From the NCBI GenBank assembly GCA_030730365.1, contig JANQVJ010000056.1:1-64000 (forward strand): 64,000 nt of DNA, written 5' to 3'. The notes below the pieces were generated by a model that worked only from the letters and a program-made list of their open reading frames with translations, was not told the origin of the DNA and searched no databases. The position numbers and the translations under genes were made by a program. The stretch is from Verrucomicrobiales bacterium. GTDB taxonomy: Bacteria > Verrucomicrobiota > Verrucomicrobiia > Verrucomicrobiales > DEV007. The stretch's first letter is position 1. Each line of letters opens with the position of its first letter. Shown piece after piece: positions 57,635 to 64,000 of this stretch.

Positions 57635-58426
57635 CTATGGCTGCCACTTGACCGCACGGCTCACCGCATACATGGGCATCCATCCCTGGAGCCGGGTCGA
57701 GTCCTCGTCCCAGTCGTCCTCATAAAATCCGGTAATGGCAAAGCCCGCCTCGCACTGACCTCCGAGCTGGTTTTCCCAACTGTGACTATATTCGAGGCTG
57801 AGCTGAGCCTCGAGCTGCTCCTCGAGCAAACCGAGATTCGTCGACTCGATGTCGGCATAGGGCAGAGCGTTGATCACGCGCAGTTCGCCGGTCTCTTCAA
57901 GGACCTCGTGGTCGAAGAGGAAAAATGCCGGATTCATGAATCCGCAGAGGAGCTGCCCGCCGGGCTTGAGAACGCGATGACACTCGCTCCAGATCGGGGC
58001 GAGATGTTCGGCAAAGACATTCGACACCGGATTAAAAATCAGATCGATCGAGCCGGAAGGAATCGCCGAGAGATCGGCCATGTCGCCCTGAATCGTCTCA
58101 ATCCTGAGACCGTGGCGGGCGCATGTCTCGCCGTCTTTTTCCAACTGCACGTCGGACGCATCATAGGAGATCACCTCTGCCCCGGCGGCAGCGAAAAGGG
58201 GTACCTGCTGCCCGCCCCCGCAGGCAAGCGCAAGAATCCTGATTCCGGTGAGATCGGGAAAAGCGGGAAACCACGTCGACGGCACCGGCTTGTTCGGAGT
58301 GAGGATGACCGACCAATCCCCGGATTTCGCCTTTTCGATGACCTCGTCCGGGTAGGGCGTGCTCCAGCGGCACCCTTCGAGAGACTGCAGGTTCCAGGCG
58401 TTGCGGTTATATTCGGTGATGTTCAT
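57635..58426 (-). CDS. Class I SAM-dependent methyltransferase
   Basis: 263 residues. Motif I reads RILALACGGGQQVPLFAAAGA (near 65-85), with YDASDVQLEKD as the acidic loop and QGDMADLSAIPSGSIDLIFNPVSNVFAEHLAPIWSECHRVLKPGGQLL as motifs II-III. The N-terminal YNRNAWNLQSLEGCRWSTPY is typical of small UbiE-like enzymes of unknown substrate. It is too short and dissimilar to be EgtD, the hercynine enzyme needed by SenA. It is eight bases from the next gene. Confidence 0.9.
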   Translation of the reverse strand: MNITEYNRNAWNLQSLEGCRWSTPYPDEVIEKAKSGDWSVILTPNKPVPSTWFPAFPDLTGIRILALACGGGQQVPLFAAAGAEVISYDASDVQLEKDGETCARHGLRIETIQGDMADLSAIPSGSIDLIFNPVSNVFAEHLAPIWSECHRVLKPGGQLLCGFMNPAFFLFDHEVLEETGELRVINALPYADIESTNLGLLEEQLEAQLSLEYSHSWENQLGGQCEAGFAITGFYEDDWDEDSTRLQGWMPMYAVSRAVKWQP

Positions 58427-58433
58427 CGGGAGA

Positions 58434-58850
58434 TCATTCGAGAGACTGGTTATCTGTACTGTCGAGCCGGAATTCCGCCTCTTCGGTGCCGGGCAGAAAG
58501 ACGGCTAGCTCGTAAGTCTCCGCAAGGCTGTTCGTTCGGTATCGCAGTCTATCCTCGCCGGCATTACCGGAATAAGGCAGACCAGTCCAGGGATTGAGGA
58601 GCGACTTTTCAACGAATCCCCCCTCCGCCAGCAGTTGCACGAGCTCGGCACCGCTCATGTGCTTTTTCGGATACAATTCTTCCGCCACATGATAGCGCTG
58701 CAGGCCCTCCTGCACCGTCAGCAACATGGCCCGGACCCGGCGCTCGGTGCGCTTCTCCGCGAGCGGCAGCCCCACCAGGATCAGTGCGGCAGCGACCACG
58801 AGAAGCAGCCCGACAAGACGAATGAAAGTTGAACGAATTGTCGACGCCAT
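58434..58850 (-). CDS. Small membrane-anchored protein with pilin-like C-terminus
   Basis: 138 residues from ATG 58850, four bases after the upstream FMN/Fe-S gene. One N-terminal helix (LVGLLLVVAAALILVGLPL) is followed by a helix-loop region and LLNPWTGLPYSGNAGEDRLRYRTNSLAETYELAVFLPG, which resembles the C-terminal disulfide-free beta part of type II secretion pseudopilins (NPWGxPY). A type IV prepilin cleavage site is not evident. It may be a pseudopilin-like orphan; no secretion genes are near. Confidence 0.65.
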   Translation of the reverse strand: MASTIRSTFIRLVGLLLVVAAALILVGLPLAEKRTERRVRAMLLTVQEGLQRYHVAEELYPKKHMSGAELVQLLAEGGFVEKSLLNPWTGLPYSGNAGEDRLRYRTNSLAETYELAVFLPGTEEAEFRLDSTDNQSLE

Positions 58851-58854
58851 GCGG

Positions 58855-60051
58855 TTAACCGAGAAAAACCCTAAGAGGCACGACGTAGAGGGCCAGAGCA
58901 AGGGCAAAAAGAACGAGCCCCATCCAATCGCGCTCCGAGAAACGGTCCTTCCCAGCGCGCCGCCTCACGAACTCGAGGAGCCAGCCCGTCGGACAGCCGA
59001 ACTTGCAGTAGGCCATGGGATAAAAAAGCGAGATCGCCAGTCCGATGAGTGCCACCGCGATCGTCGCGAGGCCGGCCCCTTTCAGCAGGTAGGCGTCAAA
59101 AGGCTCGATCCCCGCAAGGTCGAGATCCAGTTGGAGAAAGGAGACCGCCAGCACCACGGCGAGGAGCATCACCGGGATCCAGCGCGCGACCCATTTCCCG
59201 TCGTCGCGGAGCGGACGCTTCCACGTCGCCGGGATCACCTTCATGGCCAATCGCTGGAGATTGCCATGCGGGCAGATGAACTGGCAATAGACCGGCTGCT
59301 TCGTGAACCACGGCAGCAGAAAAGCCGCCGCGACGAAGAGAACGAGCCCGGGGGTCGCCTCCCACGGCACCCGGCTCTCAACCCAGCCGACGAGAAGCGA
59401 CTGCGCGATGAGATCCCCCAGCCAAAAACCGAGACCAAGAATCGTCCCAACCGAGTAAACCCAGCGCCAACGCTGAAAGGATTTTGCTTTCCAAAAAGCG
59501 AAAAGGCAGCCCAAGCCTAAGATTCCGAGCAACGCTCCATCCCGCCATCCGAATCTGAAGGGTGCGACCATCCCCTCCCCGCCCGCTGCGAGAGCGAGTC
59601 GGTGCGTGATACTCTGCGCAACCGCATCGCTCGTCCGCGTCGCGCCCGAGACCCCGTAGATGCCGGCCTCGTGCAGATCGGTGATCTCCGCAATATCATC
59701 CCAGGTTCGGCCGTTCCACCTTTCCATGAAAATAAAATCGCGCGTCACATCTTCGACGTGGCTGGGCGTGTCATAGCTGTGACGGACCGCCACCCCGATC
59801 CCCTTGTCCTCCGTATCGAAAACGACGAGTACATCACTAGGCCCCGAATAACCGACAATCTTTCGCGATTCAGGCATCGTGCGTAACGCGTAGCCAATCT
59901 TTTCACCCGCCGCATCCTCGACGAAGAGACCGGCACGCGGACCGGGATCGACCTTGAGTCGCTCGGCCATCGGCAATAAAGCCTTCACCTCCGCCACCGT
60001 GACCGGCCAGTCACCCTGCACCCGCAAGTTCGCGTGATGACTGCGCACCAT
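58855..60051 (-). CDS. NosR/RnfG-like FMN-binding and 4Fe-4S membrane protein
   Basis: 398 residues as called from ATG 60051. An FMN-binding domain ends with IYGVSGATRTSDAV (SGAT near residue 133, where Thr bears covalent FMN in this family). Five or six helices then flank CQFICPHGNLQRL and CKFGCPTGWLLEF, the two CxxxCP clusters of NosR/NapH-like proteins. It moves electrons across the membrane. The frame stays open 69 bases upstream to a TAA and encodes a plausible extra helix (AILQIYRITILFGIAWMV) but lacks ATG/GTG/TTG starts there; an ATT or CTG start is possible. It is divergent from the FNT-type channel. Confidence 0.82.
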   Translation of the reverse strand: MVRSHHANLRVQGDWPVTVAEVKALLPMAERLKVDPGPRAGLFVEDAAGEKIGYALRTMPESRKIVGYSGPSDVLVVFDTEDKGIGVAVRHSYDTPSHVEDVTRDFIFMERWNGRTWDDIAEITDLHEAGIYGVSGATRTSDAVAQSITHRLALAAGGEGMVAPFRFGWRDGALLGILGLGCLFAFWKAKSFQRWRWVYSVGTILGLGFWLGDLIAQSLLVGWVESRVPWEATPGLVLFVAAAFLLPWFTKQPVYCQFICPHGNLQRLAMKVIPATWKRPLRDDGKWVARWIPVMLLAVVLAVSFLQLDLDLAGIEPFDAYLLKGAGLATIAVALIGLAISLFYPMAYCKFGCPTGWLLEFVRRRAGKDRFSERDWMGLVLFALALALYVVPLRVFLG

Positions 60052-60241
60052 CCAGGCGATGCCGAAGAGGATCGTAATCCGATAAATCTGGAGAATAGCC
60101 GGTTTAATAGTCCGACATTAGCGCGGATTTGCCTCACGCCAAGAGGCAGGAAAAAGGAATGTCCAAAGTGGAAACTCCGTGATCGCGAATCTCGACTCGT
60201 TACGCGGGAAATGATACAAAAGCCTTTTACTCCAACCTGCC

Positions 60242-61045
60242 ATGCCCGAAATCTACGGAAGCGACGCCTATTCACCAAAAGAAATCGCCGATCGCGTCGA
60301 GTCGATCGGCGTCAGAAAGGCGAAACTCTCCCTCGTGCCCATGACCGCCCTCGGCGTTCTTGCGGGTGGCTTCATTGGGCTTGGCGCCCTCTATTTTAAC
60401 CTCGTCGCGAGCGATCCCGATCTCGGCTTTGCCGCTAAACGCGTCCTCGGCGGAGTCGCTTTTTCCCTGGGACTAATCCTCGTCGTCATTGCCGGCGCCG
60501 AGCTATTCACCGGCAACAATCTCATGGTCATGGCCCGCGTCCATGGCAAGATCACGACACGATTGATGCTGCGGAATTTCGGCGTCGTCTATGCCACGAA
60601 CTTCGCCGGAGCCGCCGGGCTCGCCTTTCTTGTCTATATGTCAGGCCACGGATCGATGAACAACGGCATCGTCGGCGAGTCCGCCATCGCCATTGGCGTC
60701 GCCAAATGTTCGATCGGATTCGCCGAGGCGTTTTTCAAAGGTATCCTCTGCAACCTCCTCGTCTGTCTCGCCGTGTGGCTGGCGATGGCGGGGCGTCAGG
60801 TTGTTGACCGCATCATCGCGATCATCTTCCCGATCTCCGCCTTCGTCGCGGCGGGGTTCGAGCACAGCATCGCGAATATGTATTTTGTGCCTCTCGCCAT
60901 TTTCCTCACCGGAGACGCCGCGCCCGAAGGACTCACCTGGGGGGCCTTTTTCCTCCACAATCTCCTCCCGGTCACCCTCGGTAACCTCGTTGGCGGAGCG
61001 GGCCTCGTTGGACTCGTTTACCATCTCATCTACGAGCGCGATTGA
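60242..61045 (+). CDS. Formate/nitrite transporter (FNT) family channel
   Basis: 267 residues, six helices. YSPKEIADRVESIGVRKAKLSLVPM is the usual start, AGAELFTGNNLMVMARVHGKI (near 95-115) includes the first conserved pore loop, and GILCNLLVCLAVWLAMAGR and GFEHSIANMYFVPLA (near 200) complete the FNT pattern with its central His. Substrate formate, nitrite or hydrosulfide cannot be decided by eye. Divergent from the NosR-like gene. Formate could feed a selenium-dependent formate dehydrogenase, but none is seen here. Confidence 0.92.
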   Translation: MPEIYGSDAYSPKEIADRVESIGVRKAKLSLVPMTALGVLAGGFIGLGALYFNLVASDPDLGFAAKRVLGGVAFSLGLILVVIAGAELFTGNNLMVMARVHGKITTRLMLRNFGVVYATNFAGAAGLAFLVYMSGHGSMNNGIVGESAIAIGVAKCSIGFAEAFFKGILCNLLVCLAVWLAMAGRQVVDRIIAIIFPISAFVAAGFEHSIANMYFVPLAIFLTGDAAPEGLTWGAFFLHNLLPVTLGNLVGGAGLVGLVYHLIYERD

Positions 61046-61243
61046 GCGGACGTTGCTTCAGACCCTACTCTTGCACCTGCCAGGCAAAAAGCCGATGTTT
61101 CACCAGGTGGAACAACAGAGACGCCCTCAACGCATTCCCGAGCAGCCCGTCGGACTTAGAGAGTCTAGGCAAGGGGACTGGAGTTCGAGTCAGAATTTTA
61201 TGAGTTTGAGGAGTTTGTGTGAACTCAAATGACGAAGGCGAGG

Positions 61244-61271
61244 GGAAATTCGGGGCGAAATCCCGATTTCC
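61244..61271. other. Stem-loop in the FNT-AttH convergent gap
   Basis: GGAAA-(T)-TCGGG at 61244-61254 pairs with CCCGA-TTTCC at 61262-61271 across a loop GCGAAAT, with one bulged T. No T-run follows in either direction, so a terminator is uncertain. Gap 61046-61306 otherwise shows no supported gene. Confidence 0.55.
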
Positions 61272-61306
61272 GCAGCCGGGCAGGATAAGGCGGTCAGGCG
61301 GCTAGA

Positions 61307-62428
61307 TCACCTTAACTTCTTCCCGATGTCATCAGCGTATCCCGTCATTTCCAGATAGGCCCGCCCCACGATCACGCCCGAGGCCTCGTCGCGCACATCA
61401 CAGGCGCCTTCCCAGTAACTCACGCCTCCGGCCGCGCCGACCATCTCCTGCCCGTCCATCAGAGGCAAGAGCCGGAGTTGCCGTTCCGCCCCACTCACCG
61501 GATCGGTCGTGCGAATGAGCGGTGAGATCGGGTAGGTTGCCCCTGTCACCGGGCTCGTCCAACTCCCCTCGTGCCGCCATTCGTAGTCCCCGTGTTTGAC
61601 GTGAGTGAGCTCGCCGTCTTCGGCAATCCAGACCAGTTTGGAAAAGTCCGACGGCTTCCCCTCCTCCGTCCGCAGCACGTAGCCCATGATCTCGCGTCCG
61701 TCGAAGAACTGGAGACAGGCCCAGTCCCAGCCGATCTGATTGCGATCGAGTTGGCTGCTCGAGATCTCGTGATCCATCCACGCCTCGCCCTTCACCTCGA
61801 TTTCCTCCCCGCCTATCATGACCGTTCCCTCCGCGATGAGCCGGGGAAAAGTGATGTAATAACTCGCCGCCGTGCCCTCTGGCCCCTTTCGCGAGATGCC
61901 CTCTTCGCCAAAGATGACGTGCCCCTTTTTCGGCACCAGTTTCAGCGACAGCGCCGCCTCGGCGTAGATCGTTCCCTCCAGTTCCATCGCCGCGTCGGTG
62001 CGGTGCAGGCTCCAGTTGCCATTGTTTACCTCAAGATCGTCCACCGTCGCTCCGGCATCCCACCCGCCGCGGTTGAGCCGCTCCTCGTGGAGAAAAGCGC
62101 CCGTCGCGGGATCGCTCAGACCCATGTGGGCGAGGTAAAACTGCTCTGTCCCGAAGTCCTCCCCCGCCGGCACCCCGACGGGCTTTTGCCCCAGCCGGAA
62201 GAAGGTCGCCTGGAATCCGAAGCGACGCTCGCCCGCAAAAAGGTGCCCCGTGAGATACCACCACTCGATCTTGAAATCGGGATGGCTTCCGTGATCGCGG
62301 GGGAAATTGAGGACGTGACCGACGCGCGGGACACTCCAATCCCCCGCCCCCAGATTCCCGGTGGAGAGTCCAAAAAGGAGCGAGGCGGCAGCCAGCCTAG
62401 GTGTCACAGTCAGGAAACGTTTTTTCAT
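61307..62428 (-). CDS. AttH/CrtC-like lipocalin-fold secreted protein
   Basis: 373 residues from ATG 62428, preceded by a good GGGAGGAG ribosome site one base after the permease stop. A signal peptide ends about residue 28. [39 protein letters not shown] is the hallmark of the AttH/CrtC hydroxyneurosporene-synthase-like family; [28 protein letters not shown] is the second conserved patch. In these clusters (AttEFGH) the protein accompanies an ABC exporter; a carotenoid hydratase role is unlikely without other carotenoid genes. Confidence 0.92.
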   Translation of the reverse strand: MKKRFLTVTPRLAAASLLFGLSTGNLGAGDWSVPRVGHVLNFPRDHGSHPDFKIEWWYLTGHLFAGERRFGFQATFFRLGQKPVGVPAGEDFGTEQFYLAHMGLSDPATGAFLHEERLNRGGWDAGATVDDLEVNNGNWSLHRTDAAMELEGTIYAEAALSLKLVPKKGHVIFGEEGISRKGPEGTAASYYITFPRLIAEGTVMIGGEEIEVKGEAWMDHEISSSQLDRNQIGWDWACLQFFDGREIMGYVLRTEEGKPSDFSKLVWIAEDGELTHVKHGDYEWRHEGSWTSPVTGATYPISPLIRTTDPVSGAERQLRLLPLMDGQEMVGAAGGVSYWEGACDVRDEASGVIVGRAYLEMTGYADDIGKKLR

Positions 62429-62429
62429 C

Positions 62430-64000
62430 TTACTCCTCCCGATCCGATTTGAGATTAGCATTCCGATAGCCCACCGCCCATGAGACCAGCGCCGCCGTCG
62501 CGAGAGTGATCACCGCGAGCGCGGCGAAAGAGGGCCAGGGCACCTGATACCGGAGCGTCCACCCGAAGCTCTGGGGATTGATCACACGGATCAGCACCCA
62601 GCCGAGAAAAAAGCTCAGGACATACCCGCCCGCGAGCCCGGCGAGAGCGAGGCCTATCCCCTCCCACATCGACGCCCTCGCGATGCCGCGCCGCGACGCC
62701 CCGAGCGCACGAAGCGTCGCGAGTTCGTTTCGCCGCTCGAGCAAAAGGCCCGCGAGAGCGAGCCCCAGCCCCGTCACCGCGATGATCACCGCGATCGCCT
62801 CGAGGGCATAGGTCACGGCGAAGGTCTGGTGAAAAATGCGGATCGACTCGGAACGCAGCTTTTCATTCGTGCGGGCGACGAGCCCGGCGGAAACCTCGCG
62901 GATCGCCCCCAGGACCGACTCGGGATCTGCTCCCGCAGCGGTGTAGATGGCCATTTGTGAAATGCGCTCGTCTTTGAACCATTGCGAAGTGAACTCGCGG
63001 CCGACGAGGATAGTTCCGGTCTCGTTGCCATACTCGGCGTAGATCCCCGTGATCTCGACCGCCTGCGATCCCGATTCCACCGGCACCTTCAGGACATCGC
63101 CTTTTTCATAGCCGAAACGGCGGGAAAACGATTCACTAACCCAGGCAGGAGGTTGCTCCCGCCCCTCGCCCGAAAGCGCCCCGGGACCCTTTTCCGCCGG
63201 AGGATCGATCCAGATGAGCTGGAGGAAACGCGAAGCGTCGTCATTGTAATCCGCCCCGCCGAGGAAGACATCTTTCCCCTCGAGACTGATCGTGTAGCGC
63301 TGCAGCTTATCGGCCCCCGCCACTCCCTTGACCGCGAGGATGCGCTTCCAGGTTTCCGGCGAGAGTGAGTTCTCGTTCGTCACCGAACTCGCCCCCGCCG
63401 CCGCCACGTAGAGATCCGCCTTCAGCAACTGCTGTATCCACGACGTCAGCGTCGTCTCGAAGCTCGCCACCAGGATGCCCATCGCCGCCGACATCCCGAT
63501 CGCCACCGCGAGACCGGCAGCGGTAAGTCGATGACGTCCCTCGGGTCGGCGCAGTTGGCTTGCCGCGTAGCCCCGCATCGCCTCGCCGCGCCCTTTGCCG
63601 AGGGCCGCCGCGACCGGACGAAAGAGCAACCCGATGAGAATGCTCGCGGCAAAGACCAGCATCATCGCCGCGAGGTAACCACCCAGAGGGACCACCGTGC
63701 CGCTAGCCATCCGCAGGGGCGGCAACATCGCACATCCTAGGGAAGCAAGCAGAAAGACCAGTCCCAGCGGCCACCGCCGCAGCAGCGTCAGACCGCCACC
63801 CTGCATCCCCTGTCGCATCGCCTGAGCCGGAGGCGTCATCGCCGCGTCGCGGGCCGGCACCAGTCCTGCGAGGACACTCGCAACTATTCCGAAGACGAGG
63901 GAAAAAATCAGTTCACCGCGCTCGAGCGTCACCGCCGAACTCGTCGTCTCATAGTAGATCGTGTTCACCGTCTTCCCGATCGCCCCGACAAGTCCGACCG
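62430..64000 (-). CDS. FtsX-type ABC transporter permease, N-terminus cut by window edge
   Basis: At least 523 residues; the frame runs open to the window edge (the GTG at 63968 is internal, since upstream codons VGLVGAIGKT continue). Two FtsX domains with helices near LIFSLVFGIVASVLAGLVPARDAAMTPPAQAMR and near ALEAIAVIIAVTGLGLALAGLLLERRNELATLRALGASRRGIARASMWEG surround a long extracytoplasmic MacB-like region. It matches the AttF/G type permease. It is followed by the AttH-like gene after one base. The ATPase is presumably beyond the window. Confidence 0.92.
   Translation of the reverse strand, partial: VGLVGAIGKTVNTIYYETTSSAVTLERGELIFSLVFGIVASVLAGLVPARDAAMTPPAQAMRQGMQGGGLTLLRRWPLGLVFLLASLGCAMLPPLRMASGTVVPLGGYLAAMMLVFAASILIGLLFRPVAAALGKGRGEAMRGYAASQLRRPEGRHRLTAAGLAVAIGMSAAMGILVASFETTLTSWIQQLLKADLYVAAAGASSVTNENSLSPETWKRILAVKGVAGADKLQRYTISLEGKDVFLGGADYNDDASRFLQLIWIDPPAEKGPGALSGEGREQPPAWVSESFSRRFGYEKGDVLKVPVESGSQAVEITGIYAEYGNETGTILVGREFTSQWFKDERISQMAIYTAAGADPESVLGAIREVSAGLVARTNEKLRSESIRIFHQTFAVTYALEAIAVIIAVTGLGLALAGLLLERRNELATLRALGASRRGIARASMWEGIGLALAGLAGGYVLSFFLGWVLIRVINPQSFGWTLRYQVPWPSFAALAVITLATAALVSWAVGYRNANLKSDREE

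Noticed and set aside
57635-58426. The methyltransferase as EgtD, the hercynine enzyme for SenA
   Set aside because: Too short and lacks EgtD-type motifs; it looks like a small UbiE-type enzyme far from the sen genes.
57269-58597. 442-residue plus-strand frame opposite the PQQ protein and methyltransferase
   Set aside because: Both minus-strand genes carry clear motifs; the frame has none.
61160-61195. tRNA-like GGAGTTCGAGTCAG T-arm scrap in the FNT/AttH gap
   Set aside because: No acceptor stem, anticodon arm or complete cloverleaf could be built around it.

Overview
This window reads as a GC-rich bacterial chromosome, most likely Verrucomicrobiota. That placement is inferred from the paired DUF58/BatA/VWA membrane-protein clusters, the DUF4175-type giant protein with a prenyltransferase-repeat neighbour, the many secreted proteins of unknown function, and short palindromes of the GTAG-CA-stem type. 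No rRNA gene or species marker is present. About 60 genes are densely packed, and many start with GTG or TTG.

The main content is a selenium island at about 6.7-22.1 kb. On the minus strand one apparent operon runs selD, selA, a lipoprotein/ATPase/two-permease ABC importer of the PhnD/PhnC/PhnE type (probably for selenate or another selenium oxyanion), and selB. Divergent from it on the plus strand are senB and senA (selenosugar and selenoneine synthesis), an ArsS-like radical SAM protein and a fatty-acid-hydroxylase-family membrane protein. Next, on the minus strand, come selU (tRNA 2-selenouridine synthase), a NifS-type cysteine desulfurase and tRNA-Sec (selC, anticodon TCA). The island therefore carries three known uses of selenophosphate: Sec, selenouridine and selenoneine. 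Two genes contain an in-frame TGA that ordinary ORF calling breaks. One is selD itself (U17, with a downstream hairpin whose loop is GGUCU). The other is a small exported heavy-metal-associated-like protein with a TUGGC motif at 21729-22037, ended by a strong terminator.

The flanks of the island look like two halves of one Verrucomicrobia/Planctomycetes-type cluster. At 0-6.7 kb are DUF58, BatA/VWA, a VWA membrane protein and an unknown membrane protein. At 22.2-30.9 kb are a DUF4175-like protein, a helical secreted protein, a terpene-cyclase-like repeat protein and a giant protein ending in a thioredoxin domain. A second DUF58/BatA set lies at 37.4-41.6 kb.

The rest is mostly housekeeping: a rhomboid protease, an MBL-fold hydrolase, trpE, a MogA/MoaB protein, a LysM lipoprotein, sucA-sucB, folD, a DUF374 acyltransferase, xylulokinase, a two-component system with an extracytoplasmic discoidin-like sensor, truB-ribF, a PQQ-propeller protein, a methyltransferase, a NosR-like flavin/iron-sulfur membrane protein, a formate/nitrite channel, and an AttH/CrtC-like protein beside an FtsX-type permease cut by the window edge.

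No CRISPR array, insertion sequence, prophage or rRNA was seen. All assignments come from reading the sequence; no database search was run.
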